Shown: positions 1 through 7,235 of the stretch, in pieces | Position numbering within the stretch: position 1 is the stretch's first letter | Layout of the letters: each line of letters opens with the position of its first letter | Origin: Candidatus Didemnitutus sp. | Lineage (GTDB): Bacteria; Verrucomicrobiota; Verrucomicrobiia; Opitutales; Opitutaceae | Direction of reading: 5' to 3' | Assembly: GCA_030682505.1 (NCBI GenBank) | Contig: JAUXOH010000161.1 | Location: forward strand, 1 to 18,018 | DNA length: 18,018 bases | Translations under genes and position numbers: made by a program | The notes under the pieces: model-generated | What the model was told of the DNA's origin: nothing | Seen by the model: only the letters and a program-made list of their open reading frames with translations | Database searches by the model: none

Positions 1-19
1 CGTCGTTGGCCGGCCGGTT

Positions 20-523
20 GTGTCGCGCATTCTTCTGGTGGGGCAGGCCCCCGGCGACAAGGAGCCTAAATTGGGGCGCCCTTTTGCCTGGACCGCCGGC
101 AAGACCCTTTTCAAGTGGTTCCATGGGGTGCTTGGTTGGACCGAGGAAGAAACGCGCAGCCGGGTTTACTTCGCGGCGGTCTGCCGCTGCTTCCCGGGCA
201 AAAGGAAAACCGGCGGCGATCGCGTGCCCGATCCGGAAGAGATCGCGGCCTGTTCAAAATGGCTGGCGGCCGAAATTGCGCTGCTGCGGCCGGCGCTCGT
301 TTTGCCCGTCGGCAAGCTTGCGATCACGCAGTTTCTTCCTGCGGCGCCGCTGGCCGATCTCATCGGCCGATCTTTCCCCGTCGTTTATCACCAACATCCG
401 ATGGACTGCATTCCCCTGCCGCATCCGTCCGGGGCGTCGCCGTGGCATCGAATGGAACCCGGCAAGACGCTCCTCCGCACTGCGCTGGCGCTGGTCGCCG
501 GGCATCCCTCAGTGCAGGGATGA
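20..523 (+). CDS. Uracil-DNA glycosylase superfamily protein (5' end may lie outside the window)
   Basis: The protein is predicted to remove uracil or a related damaged base from DNA, the first step of base excision repair. Seen: an N-terminal strand leading into G8-Q-A-P-G12, then G19-R-P-F22 and T25-A-G27. This is the glycine-rich uracil-pocket signature of the family 4/5-like (COG1573-type) glycosylases. Near the C-terminus is H135-P-S-G138, matching the family's HPS motif. The N-terminal cysteine pair used for the iron-sulfur cluster in classical family 4 enzymes is absent, so this looks like a cluster-free or divergent branch (inference). The length of 167 residues is short but complete for the fold. 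The GTG at 20 starts just before the first strand. The frame stays open to the window edge, so an upstream start cannot be excluded. The stop codon sits inside an intrinsic terminator. Confidence 0.75.
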   Translation: MSRILLVGQAPGDKEPKLGRPFAWTAGKTLFKWFHGVLGWTEEETRSRVYFAAVCRCFPGKRKTGGDRVPDPEEIAACSKWLAAEIALLRPALVLPVGKLAITQFLPAAPLADLIGRSFPVVYHQHPMDCIPLPHPSGASPWHRMEPGKTLLRTALALVAGHPSVQG

Positions 524-530
524 TTTTTTT
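503..530 (+). terminator. Intrinsic (Rho-independent) terminator of the glycosylase gene
   Basis: A perfect 7-bp stem, CATCCCT (503-509) pairing with AGGGATG (516-522) around a 6-base loop, is followed directly by A and seven T residues (524-530). The stop codon TGA (521-523) is built into the 3' arm. This is the cleanest terminator in the window. It separates the glycosylase gene from the carboxypeptidase gene downstream. Confidence 0.85.
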
Positions 531-577
531 GGAAATTTCGTTGCGCGAGCGCCGCGGGCGCGCTCCGTTGACGCGGC

Positions 578-1615
578 ATGCAATTTTTCCGTCGGTTTAA
601 GGCCACACTGGTCTTTTTCGTTCTCCTGTCTGGCGCCAGCGCGCTCGAGAAGATTTCTCGCGATCCCTATGTGGGTGCGATCGTGATCGATGCGAACAAC
701 GGGAAGGTTCTCTTTGAAGACGGCGCCGATGTGGTCGCCTATCCGGCCAGCGTCACGAAGTTGATGACCTTCGCGGTCGTCATGGATCGGGTGGTGGCCG
801 GGCAGCTTTCCCTTGACGCGCTCATCACGGTTTCAGCTGAGGCCGCGCGCACCGGGGGTTCGCAAGTCTACCTCAAGCAGGGCGAAGTGTTTACCGTCGA
901 TGACCTGTTGGTCGCGTTGATTGTTTCCTCGGCGAACGACGCGGCAATCGCGCTGGCATCCCATGTCGGGGGCTCCCGGGAAGGCTTCGTGACTTTGATG
1001 AACGAAAAGGCGCGCGCCCTCGGGATGACGAACACCCACTTTCAGTCTCCGCACGGCCTGCCCCCGGCCCGCGGGCAACAACCGGATGTTTCCACGGCCC
1101 GCGATCTTTCCGTTCTCTCCCGCCACCTCATCCAACACGACCGCGTGCTCGCCTACAGCTCGATCAAGGTTCGGATGTTGCGCGAGAAATCGGCGCAGCC
1201 GTTCGAGATGCGCAGCCACAATCATTTGCTCGGCAAGTTTGCCGGTTGCGACGGGTTGAAGACCGGCTATTTTTCGGCCGGCGGGTTTTCCCTCGCGGCA
1301 ACGGCGGAACGCCAGGGCCGCCGGATCATTGCGGTGACGCTCGGCAGTGAGACGTCGAAGATCCGCGATTTCAAAGTCATGGAGTTGCTCGAACGCGGCT
1401 TCGCCAGTCTGGCCGCCATGCCGAGCGTGCCAACGACCCTTCCCGTCGCCGGCCCGGTCACCGCACCGGCCGCTCCGGCAGCCGCACGAGCGAACCGCTC
1501 GATTCCCACGCTCAAGACCCAGATGGAGCCGCCGCCGGATGCAGCCTCGATCCCCAGGGATCCGATTGTAACGTTTCGCGTGATTCCACCTGCCCCTGAA
1601 TCCCAAAAAAAATGA
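578..1615 (+). CDS. D-alanyl-D-alanine carboxypeptidase (peptidase S11, PBP5/6-like)
   Basis: The enzyme trims the terminal D-Ala from peptidoglycan pentapeptides in the periplasm and thereby limits cross-linking. All three penicillin-binding motifs are visible: S58-V-T-K61 with the nucleophile Ser58, S118-A-N120, and K228-T-G230. Residues 1-22 form an export signal (charged start, hydrophobic core, A-S-A). After about residue 280 comes a proline/alanine-rich tail. It lacks an obvious C-terminal amphipathic anchor, so it may be soluble or loosely attached (inference). The length of 345 residues is normal for the S11 family. The ATG at 578 is the only start that keeps the signal peptide. A 6-bp inverted repeat (547-552 with 560-565) lies just upstream, function unknown. 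The stop overlaps the next start as ATGA, indicating translational coupling to the prolyl isomerase. Confidence 0.93.
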   Translation: MQFFRRFKATLVFFVLLSGASALEKISRDPYVGAIVIDANNGKVLFEDGADVVAYPASVTKLMTFAVVMDRVVAGQLSLDALITVSAEAARTGGSQVYLKQGEVFTVDDLLVALIVSSANDAAIALASHVGGSREGFVTLMNEKARALGMTNTHFQSPHGLPPARGQQPDVSTARDLSVLSRHLIQHDRVLAYSSIKVRMLREKSAQPFEMRSHNHLLGKFAGCDGLKTGYFSAGGFSLAATAERQGRRIIAVTLGSETSKIRDFKVMELLERGFASLAAMPSVPTTLPVAGPVTAPAAPAAARANRSIPTLKTQMEPPPDAASIPRDPIVTFRVIPPAPESQKK

Positions 1616-2094
1616 ACCCACGTTTCCGTTGCTTCACTTTCCTTCTGCTTGGCCTCAGCCTCACCGCCTTGGCGCCTTTGCATGCGCAGCGTGAACGGTT
1701 GCCGCCAGAGGATCTCGAGATTGTTGAGCAGCGCTGGCCGGAAGCGAAAAAATCATCCACCGGCCTCCGTTACATTGTGCTGCGGGCGGGCGACAAGGAC
1801 GGTCCGACGCCCGAGGCGGGCATGCAGGCGACGGTGCTCTACAAGGGGATGTTGCTCAACGGAACGATCTTTGATGAGGCGCTCGATCCCGAGCATCCCT
1901 TTCGTGCCCGGATTGGCCGGTCCGAACTCATTGCCGGCTGGGATCAAGCACTCCAGCGCATGCACAAGGGTGAGAAATGGCTGTTGATCGTTCCGTTCGA
2001 GCTCGGCTACGGCACCCGCGGCAACCCTCCCATGATTCCGAGGCGCGCGACGCTGGTCTTCGAAATGGAGTTGCTGGATTTCGGGCGCGACTAG
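1612..2094 (+). CDS. Exported FKBP-type peptidyl-prolyl cis-trans isomerase
   Basis: The protein catalyses cis-trans isomerisation of Xaa-Pro bonds, probably helping envelope proteins fold. Residues 1-25 form a signal peptide ending H-A followed by Q26. The FKBP core runs from about residue 47 to the end. Recognisable family blocks are the V-L-Y-K-G strand, the N-G-T-I-F-D-E turn, the I-A-G-W-D-Q-A-L helix, the G-E-K-W strand, F-E-L-G-Y-G-T and the C-terminal I-P-R-R-A-T-L-V-F-E strand. At 160 residues it is a single-domain member without an N-terminal dimerisation domain. The start overlaps the carboxypeptidase stop by four bases, so the two are co-translated. It ends 22 bases from the convergent SGNH hydrolase gene, and no T-run terminator is visible between them. 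Confidence 0.92.
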   Translation: MNPRFRCFTFLLLGLSLTALAPLHAQRERLPPEDLEIVEQRWPEAKKSSTGLRYIVLRAGDKDGPTPEAGMQATVLYKGMLLNGTIFDEALDPEHPFRARIGRSELIAGWDQALQRMHKGEKWLLIVPFELGYGTRGNPPMIPRRATLVFEMELLDFGRD

Positions 2095-2116
2095 GCCGGC
2101 TGTTCCCCGGAATCGC

Positions 2117-2845
2117 CTACCGCAACAACGCGTCCAGCGTCGGCTGCATGGCCTCGGCCCAGACCTGATATCCGGCGGGAGACAGGTGGAGTTGATCCGG
2201 CATCAAGGCGTTGGGAATCGAACCCGTTTCGTCGAGGAATCGCGGGCCGATATCCAGGAAATGCACCCGTTTGCCATCGGCCAGACCGGGGAGCGCGGTG
2301 TTCACCTCCGTGATCACGTTCATCCGTCGCTCCCAGCCGTCGGACAAACCGTCGCGCATGATGCGCGGGCCGCGAGGGAAGATGCCGAGCAGCAGAATGT
2401 TTGTCTCCGGCAGTTTTTGCCGCGTCACGCTGATGATCCGCTCGAGCGCCACGGTAATCTCAGCGGCGGTGTGCGATCCCGTGTTGTTCGTCCCGATCAT
2501 CAGCACCACGACCCGGGGGGAGATGCCGTCCAGCTCGCCGTTCTCGATTCGCCACAAGACGTTTTGGGTCTGGTCGGCGCTGATGCCGAAATTCGCGGGT
2601 TGATGCGGGCCGAAATAAGCGTCCCAGACGGCCGGAGCGCTCTTCCAACCCGCGGTGATGGAGTCGCCGATGAAAACGAGACCGACGGGCCCGGCTTGGG
2701 CCCGGGCGAGAAACGCGGCATGGTGCTCCATGAAGCGCGCTTCCGGCTTGGCCACGCCGATGGCGGCGTCGACTTTTTCCGCTCCGAAGGCGGTCGCAAC
2801 CAATCCGGCGGTGATAAAGGAGAGGCAGGCGGAAAAACGGAGCAT
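2117..2845 (-). CDS. Exported SGNH/GDSL-family hydrolase (esterase or acetylhydrolase-like)
   Basis: The protein is predicted to be a serine esterase acting outside the cytoplasm. The acyl substrate cannot be told from the sequence. Using the ATG at 2845, residues 1-22 make a signal peptide ending A-F-G-A. SGNH blocks follow in order: G60-D-S62 with catalytic Ser62, a glycine in N85-F-G87, G118-T-N-N121 (block III Asn), and D217-x-x-H220 with the catalytic Asp/His pair. The length of 242 residues is typical of the PAF-acetylhydrolase-like or carbohydrate-esterase-like SGNH group. The frame opens 24 codons earlier, but that would overlap the upstream permease gene and bury the signal peptide. 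The start at 2845 leaves an 8-base gap after the rarD-like stop, so the gene probably closes that minus-strand operon. Confidence 0.9.
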   Translation of the reverse strand: MLRFSACLSFITAGLVATAFGAEKVDAAIGVAKPEARFMEHHAAFLARAQAGPVGLVFIGDSITAGWKSAPAVWDAYFGPHQPANFGISADQTQNVLWRIENGELDGISPRVVVLMIGTNNTGSHTAAEITVALERIISVTRQKLPETNILLLGIFPRGPRIMRDGLSDGWERRMNVITEVNTALPGLADGKRVHFLDIGPRFLDETGSIPNALMPDQLHLSPAGYQVWAEAMQPTLDALLR

Positions 2846-2853
2846 CGGGCGAT

Positions 2854-3759
2854 CTAGCGAAACAGGCGCTTGCGCTGCGACCAGAAACTGTCGGCGGAGT
2901 AAAGTATCAGGCCGCACCAGATGAGTGAAAAGGCGGCCAGTCGGCCGGAATCAAAGGGCTCGCGAAACCAATAGACCCCGATGAGGAATTGCACCGTGGG
3001 GGCGAGGTATTGGAGCAAGCCGAGGGTCGCGAGTCGGATGCGTTGCGCGCCGTAGGCGAAAAGCAGGAGGGGGACGGCGGTGATCACACCGACACTGAGC
3101 ACGAGCACGTGCATCCACGCATCGACCCGTCCCAAGGCACCCTCGCCCGTGTGATTCCACCACAGCAGGGCCGCCAGGGCGAAGGGCAACAGCATCAGGG
3201 TTTCCACGGTGAGGCCGGTCACGGAGCCCAGCGCCGATTTCTTTTTCAGAATGCCGTAACTCGACCAGGTCGCCGCCAGCGTCAGGGCGATCCAGGGCAC
3301 ATGGCCGACGCCGACGAGCAGCAGGAGCACACCGAGCGCGGCAAAACCGATGGCGGTCCACTGCAGAATCCGCAGCCGTTCGTGGAGAAAAAGAAATCCG
3401 AGGGCGACGTTGCCGAGCGGCGTGAGGAAGTAACCCAGGCTGGACTCGATGATGTGGCCGTTGTTCACCGCCCAGACATAGACCAGCCAGTTGACTGACA
3501 GCAGCACACTGCTCAGGAGGTTGAGGCCAAAGGCGCGCCAACTGGCGAAGGCGGGACGCAACTTGTGGAAATCCTTCCGCCACGCGAGCACGCCGAGCAA
3601 CAGCACCAGCGACCACGTGATGCGATGGGTGATCAGCTCATGGGCCGGCACGCTCTGCATCTGTTTCCAATAGATCGGGACAATGCCCCAAAAAAGAAAC
3701 CCGGCGCCCGCCGCCAGGCCGCCACGGAGTTGCTCGGAAGCTTGGGGTTCGAGGGACAC
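2854..3759 (-). CDS. rarD: RarD-type EamA/DMT-superfamily permease
   Basis: This is an inner-membrane protein of the drug/metabolite transporter superfamily, RarD branch. In other bacteria RarD is annotated as chloramphenicol-sensitive protein, and its true substrate is generally unknown. The N-terminus shows the RarD-like first helix F-L-F-W-G-I-V-P-I-Y-W-K, followed by H-E-L-I-T-H-R and a W-S helix. About ten hydrophobic segments are spread over 301 residues, the usual length and topology. The later blocks N-W-L-V-Y-V-W-A-V-N and E-S-S-L-G-Y-F-L-T-P-L are strongly RarD-like. The start is GTG at 3759, with no ATG suitably placed before the first helix. It follows the flavoprotein gene by 29 bases and precedes the hydrolase by 8, consistent with one transcript. 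Confidence 0.9.
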   Translation of the reverse strand: MSLEPQASEQLRGGLAAGAGFLFWGIVPIYWKQMQSVPAHELITHRITWSLVLLLGVLAWRKDFHKLRPAFASWRAFGLNLLSSVLLSVNWLVYVWAVNNGHIIESSLGYFLTPLGNVALGFLFLHERLRILQWTAIGFAALGVLLLLVGVGHVPWIALTLAATWSSYGILKKKSALGSVTGLTVETLMLLPFALAALLWWNHTGEGALGRVDAWMHVLVLSVGVITAVPLLLFAYGAQRIRLATLGLLQYLAPTVQFLIGVYWFREPFDSGRLAAFSLIWCGLILYSADSFWSQRKRLFR

Positions 3760-3788
3760 GGTGCGGGTGGTATATCCAACCGTCCGCG

Positions 3789-4313
3789 TCAGGTCTTCAA
3801 CACGGTCGCGTAGTGCGCGATGGTCCGGGCGAGTTCTTGCGTGCGTTGGACCAGGTCACGGTTGGTGATCGCTTCGTCGGCGAAGTCCGTCTCGGTGGCG
3901 TAGACAAAGCGGGGCACGATGGTGCACCGGAAATCCAGCATGAGACTGTTGGCGAGCCCCATGATTGACATGTAGCTGGAGGTGCCGCCGGCGGCGCAGG
4001 CGAAACCGACCACCTTGTTGTCCCAGGCGCGGCCGGTCAGTTCGACGAGGTTTTTGACCGAGGCGTTGGCGTCGTAATTGTAGACCGGTGTCGCGATCAG
4101 AATGCCGTCGGCTGCGGTGACCAACGCCCGCGCTTTGGCGGTGCTCTCGTGGGCGTAGGCCGAGGAGCCGTCACACGGGGGTAGCGCGAGCTCGCGCAGA
4201 TCCGCGAAGGTGACTGCGTGACCCGCATCCGCGAGCGTTTGGTGGGCGGCACGCGCCAGGAGGCGGCTGTTGCTCGCAGGATTCAAACTGGCAGAAATGA
4301 CCAGGAGTTGCAT
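3789..4313 (-). CDS. NADPH-dependent FMN reductase-like flavoprotein
   Basis: The protein is predicted to be a flavodoxin-fold oxidoreductase that binds FMN and uses NAD(P)H, as in the SsuE/azoreductase/chromate-reductase group. Seen: a first strand and phosphate loop I6-S-A-S-L-N-P-A-S-N-S-R17, then A68-D-G-I-L-I-A-T-P-V-Y-N79 followed by S-V-K-N-L-V-E, the family's FMN-edge motif, and a glycine-rich A-A-G-G-T-S-S-Y stretch. The length of 174 residues fits. The frame opens 11 codons further upstream, but the flavodoxin strand begins directly at the ATG at 4313. SsuE-like members work with monooxygenases, yet no sulfonate genes are nearby, so the substrate stays open. It lies 43 bases after the DUF4440 gene in the same direction. 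Confidence 0.85.
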   Translation of the reverse strand: MQLLVISASLNPASNSRLLARAAHQTLADAGHAVTFADLRELALPPCDGSSAYAHESTAKARALVTAADGILIATPVYNYDANASVKNLVELTGRAWDNKVVGFACAAGGTSSYMSIMGLANSLMLDFRCTIVPRFVYATETDFADEAITNRDLVQRTQELARTIAHYATVLKT

Positions 4314-4356
4314 GGACGGGAAGTGATCGCAGGGGAACAACGCCACGCGCGCGGAA

Positions 4357-4833
4357 TTACTTCGCGGCGTGGGTTGATTGGTAAGAGGCGAGTTGCCAGC
4401 GGCCGTGTTTGGCGACGTAAACGATCGTGACGAGGAGGCTCAACTTGAGCGTCTGCCCGTCGGGCAGTTTCACCTCGATCTGGGTCGGGCCCGTGAGCAC
4501 AGCGGTTTCGCCGCCATAGAGTCTGATCTGGGGAGCTTCGCTATAGCGGATCTCGACATAGTTGATTGCACCGGACCCCAGGGCCGCGAGCAGTTCCGTC
4601 TTGGTTTGGGAACTGCCGTTGGAATGCACGTAGAGACAGTCCGCGGTCAGCATGTCGTCGAGCGCGCCCAGATCGGGGGCAATCATCGCGTAAATGCGGG
4701 TCTCGTCCGCGCGCCAGACGGCAGCCTTGAGGCCGTCGGCCATCGTGGCTCGCTGGGCCAGGGCAGTCGGCGCGCCGAGCAGCGTCAGACCCACGAGCCC
4801 CAAGCCAAAAAAGATCTGCGACACCCTGATCAT
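4357..4833 (-). CDS. Exported DUF4440/SnoaL-like (NTF2-fold) protein
   Basis: Residues 1-26 form a signal peptide ending A-L-A before Q27, so the mature protein is probably periplasmic. The remaining 130 residues look like the NTF2-like cone fold of the DUF4440 family. An N-terminal helix carries W-R-A-D-E-T-R and D-D-M-L-T-A-D-C-L-Y-V-H. A K-T-E-L-L-A-A-L helix follows, and the last strand reads G-R-W-Q-L-A-S-Y-Q-S-T, which is characteristic of the family ending. Members act as small-molecule binding proteins, isomerases or orphan stress proteins; no specific function can be assigned. The ATG overlaps the thioesterase stop as ATGA (4830-4833), showing translational coupling. Confidence 0.8.
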   Translation of the reverse strand: MIRVSQIFFGLGLVGLTLLGAPTALAQRATMADGLKAAVWRADETRIYAMIAPDLGALDDMLTADCLYVHSNGSSQTKTELLAALGSGAINYVEIRYSEAPQIRLYGGETAVLTGPTQIEVKLPDGQTLKLSLLVTIVYVAKHGRWQLASYQSTHAAK

Positions 4834-5246
4834 GGGCGGTGCACGGGATGGGGTCGGCCGGACTCGTCAATCGCAACGTAGGTAAACACGCCTTCCGTGA
4901 CGCGCAGGAGCGTTCCATCGGCGCCGCGCTGCACCCAAGCCTCGACGCCGATCCGCATGGAGGTGCGTCCGGTTTTCACGAGCAGCGCGTAGCAGTTGAC
5001 GATGTCGCCGACGTAAACGGGATTGTGGAAGGACATCGCGTCGACGGCGACGGTCGTGACGCGACTCCGGCAAAGGTTGCGGGCGTGAATCGCCGCGCCG
5101 ATGTCCATCTGCGAGAGGAGCCAGCCGCCAAAGATATCGCCGTTGGCATTGGTGTCGGCCGGCATGGCGATCGTGCGAATCACCAGTTCGCCATGCGGTG
5201 CGGTGGGTTCGGAAGGAGGGGCGTTGGTGGGTGTGGGATCAGACAC
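4830..5246 (-). CDS. yciA: YciA-like acyl-CoA thioesterase (hotdog fold)
   Basis: The enzyme is predicted to hydrolyse acyl-CoA thioesters in the cytoplasm, releasing free CoA. The diagnostic YciA/BACH block spans residues 27-48: A-M-P-A-D-T-N-A-N-G-D37-I-F-G-G-W, then S-Q-M-D48. Asp37 is the likely catalytic residue by family analogy. A central V-D-A-M-S-F-H-N-P-V-Y-V-G-D strand and the C-terminal F-T-Y-V-A-I-D-E strand complete one hotdog domain. The length of 138 residues matches bacterial YciA. A proline-rich leader of about 17 residues precedes the domain. The start is GTG at 5246, since no ATG lies before the conserved block. It probably heads a minus-strand operon that runs to the SGNH hydrolase. 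Confidence 0.93.
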   Translation of the reverse strand: MSDPTPTNAPPSEPTAPHGELVIRTIAMPADTNANGDIFGGWLLSQMDIGAAIHARNLCRSRVTTVAVDAMSFHNPVYVGDIVNCYALLVKTGRTSMRIGVEAWVQRGADGTLLRVTEGVFTYVAIDESGRPHPVHRP

Positions 5247-5299
5247 GGCGGGAGATAATCACGGGTGCGTGCGCCGCGCAAGTGTGGCGAAAGAACCTC

Positions 5300-6217
5300 C
5301 TAGTGCCTGAGGTAGCGCAGGAGGCGTAACGAACGCTCCGAACAGACAAAAATCGCCTGTCCGTCGGCGGCGAAACATGCGGCCTCAGCCTGCGGCAACA
5401 GGTGGGGTGGCAGACCAATCGGGGTGCGGGCAAGGGTCACGGCCCAAGATTCACCCGGAGCGCGGGGAAAAAAAAGCGTGTCGCCATAGGTCAGGATCAC
5501 TGCGGCTGAGCCGTCCGCCGCGAAATCCATGGAGCAGGGTTGGCCGCGATAAGCTTGGGCGGGCAGGCCGATGGCGCGTTGGAGCGCGGTGGGCTGGGGG
5601 AGATGGGGCACCTCACCGACTAGTCGCGCGACGACCGTCTGCTTGGTGGCGCCCAAGGGGAGGACATAGAGCCGGGGCACGGGATCGCGCTTGGAGAGGA
5701 GGTAAACCATCCGCGCGGAGGCGTCGACCGCCGCCGCTTCGCAATCGCGGGCGAGATCTTCGTAAATGACCTGAAGGGAATAGTGCGGTTGAACGACGAT
5801 CTCAGTGTCGGGCGACAGGGTCGCCGCTTCCGGTTCTTCGACAACATGGAGCCAGACATGGGGGCGCCGGCCGAGATTGTCGCCCACATCAGCAATGAGC
5901 AGCCATGCCCGCCCGTCGAGTTCGAAGGTCGCAATATCCTCCCAATCGATGTTCTCCACCCCCGCCACGCGCAGCTTGCCGCGGAGGGAGCCATCGGTCG
6001 CATTGAGGGCATAAAGCACGGGTTGTCCGCCACTGTCGTCATGCGTCCAGAGCAGCGACGCCGAGCGGCGGGAGGCCGCAAGCCCACTTGCCTCGCGACT
6101 TTGGGGTTCCGCCATCAAGCCCACCTCAAACGGTCCGGTGAACGAGCGGTCGCTCGGGACCGCGGCGCAAGCGGTCAATCCGAGCCCAATCGCGATTGCG
6201 ACCATCGACTTTGCCAT
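5300..6217 (-). CDS. Predicted lipoprotein of unknown function, possibly a beta-propeller
   Basis: I do not recognise a named family. From the ATG at 6217 the first 17 residues form a lipoprotein signal, with a hydrophobic core and lipobox L14-T-A-C17, so the protein is predicted to be lipid-anchored. The mature part is strand-rich, with motifs such as H-D-D-S-G-G-Q, N-I-D-W-E-D-I-A-T-F and L-L-I-A-D-V-G-D-N-L-G-R-R. These resemble secreted beta-propeller-like proteins that share D-W-E-D-I-A and D-x-G-D-N signatures (recalled from memory). Acidic loops could bind calcium (inference). A longer form starting at the ATG at 6256 adds 13 residues, has a GAGAG sequence at a Shine-Dalgarno-like distance, and would overlap the deoC start on the other strand. 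Length is 305 residues from 6217. Confidence 0.7.
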   Translation of the reverse strand: MAKSMVAIAIGLGLTACAAVPSDRSFTGPFEVGLMAEPQSREASGLAASRRSASLLWTHDDSGGQPVLYALNATDGSLRGKLRVAGVENIDWEDIATFELDGRAWLLIADVGDNLGRRPHVWLHVVEEPEAATLSPDTEIVVQPHYSLQVIYEDLARDCEAAAVDASARMVYLLSKRDPVPRLYVLPLGATKQTVVARLVGEVPHLPQPTALQRAIGLPAQAYRGQPCSMDFAADGSAAVILTYGDTLFFPRAPGESWAVTLARTPIGLPPHLLPQAEAACFAADGQAIFVCSERSLRLLRYLRH

Positions 6218-6254
6218 TGTTTTCAGAAAAGAAGCCCCGGATAGTAGCTGAATC

Positions 6255-7193
6255 ATGGCACTCTCAGGCAATGCCGCGTTCCGGCGTTTGTTCAATGAAA
6301 TCGGCACGGTGGATCAAGTTGGCATCGAAGAACGCGTCGCAAAATACACGACGCGCAGCATCAAGAAGGCATCCAAGGTCAAGGGCCTCAAGCTGGCGGT
6401 GACGATGGTCGATCTTACCACGCTCGAAGGCAAGGACACGCGCGGCAAGGTTGAGTCGCTCTGCCAGAAGGCGCTCAGCCCGCACGACGACCCGGCGATC
6501 CCGCAGGTGGCGGCGGTTTGCGTCTACCCCGCGATGGTGAAGCATGCCCGGCGGGCGCTGGGCGAAGACACGGCGGTGCGCATTGCTTCGGTCGCCACCG
6601 CCTTCCCCTCCGGCCAGGCCCCCCTCAAGACTCGCCTCGCCGAGGTGCGCGGAGCGGTCGCCGACGGCGCGGACGAGATCGACATGGTGATCAACCGCGG
6701 AGCGTTTCTCTCGGGCGATTTTGCCCTCGTGCAGGACGAAATCTCCGCCGTGCTCGAAGCTTGTGGCGCCGCCACGCTCAAGGTCATTCTGGAGGTCAGC
6801 GAACTCGAGACCTACGACAACATCCGCGCGGCCTCCTTTCTGGCCATGCGCGTGTTGCGACCGAACGATTTCATCAAGACCAGCACCGGCAAGACCTCGC
6901 TCAATGCCACCCTCGGCAACAACCAGGTGATGATCGAGGCCATCCGCGACTTCTACCTCGAAACCGGCACTCCGATCGCGATGAAACCGGCCGGCGGCAT
7001 CCGCACCGCGAAGCAATCCCTGCAGTTCCTCACCGCCATCAAGGAAACGCTCGGTGACGAGTGGCTCAACAACACCCGCTACCGTTTCGGTGCCTCGTCC
7101 CTGCTCAACGATCTCCTCCGGCAGCTCGAGAAAGAGAAGACCGGCGCCTACCAGGCCCCCTATTACTTCAGCGAAGCAGCGGAGAGCTACTGA
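6255..7193 (+). CDS. deoC: Deoxyribose-phosphate aldolase (large, DERA-like form)
   Basis: The enzyme cleaves 2-deoxy-D-ribose 5-phosphate to acetaldehyde and glyceraldehyde 3-phosphate in deoxynucleoside breakdown. Class I aldolase residues are in place: D143 in D-E-I-D-M-V-I-N, Schiff-base K208 in F-I-K-T-S-T-G-K-T, and proton-relay K244 in K-P-A-G-G-I-R. The D-to-K spacing of 65 residues equals that of E. coli DeoC (D102-K167). At 312 residues it is longer than the roughly 250-residue short bacterial form and resembles the large form typified by human DERA, with a helical N-terminal extension. The ATG at 6255 gives that extension. It opens an operon with the aldehyde dehydrogenase 42 bases downstream. 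It starts divergently, within 37 bases of the lipoprotein gene, leaving little room for two promoters. Confidence 0.95.
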   Translation: MALSGNAAFRRLFNEIGTVDQVGIEERVAKYTTRSIKKASKVKGLKLAVTMVDLTTLEGKDTRGKVESLCQKALSPHDDPAIPQVAAVCVYPAMVKHARRALGEDTAVRIASVATAFPSGQAPLKTRLAEVRGAVADGADEIDMVINRGAFLSGDFALVQDEISAVLEACGAATLKVILEVSELETYDNIRAASFLAMRVLRPNDFIKTSTGKTSLNATLGNNQVMIEAIRDFYLETGTPIAMKPAGGIRTAKQSLQFLTAIKETLGDEWLNNTRYRFGASSLLNDLLRQLEKEKTGAYQAPYYFSEAAESY

Positions 7194-7235
7194 GCAACGA
7201 CCACCGCCAACCGCGCCAACCCCCACCACTTCCCC

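Noticed and set aside
833..1621. Long antisense ORFs over the carboxypeptidase, deoC, ALDH and desaturase genes
   Set aside because: They mirror the third-position G+C of the real genes and show no domain motifs. They are arginine-rich and low in information.
2846..2917. Longer N-terminus of the SGNH hydrolase
   Set aside because: It would overlap the upstream permease gene and place 24 polar residues before a clear signal peptide.
5247..5299. Promoter-like TTGCGC and GATTAT before the thioesterase gene on the minus strand
   Set aside because: The -35 match is poor, the spacing is about 15 bases, and the -10 would lie only about ten bases from the start codon.
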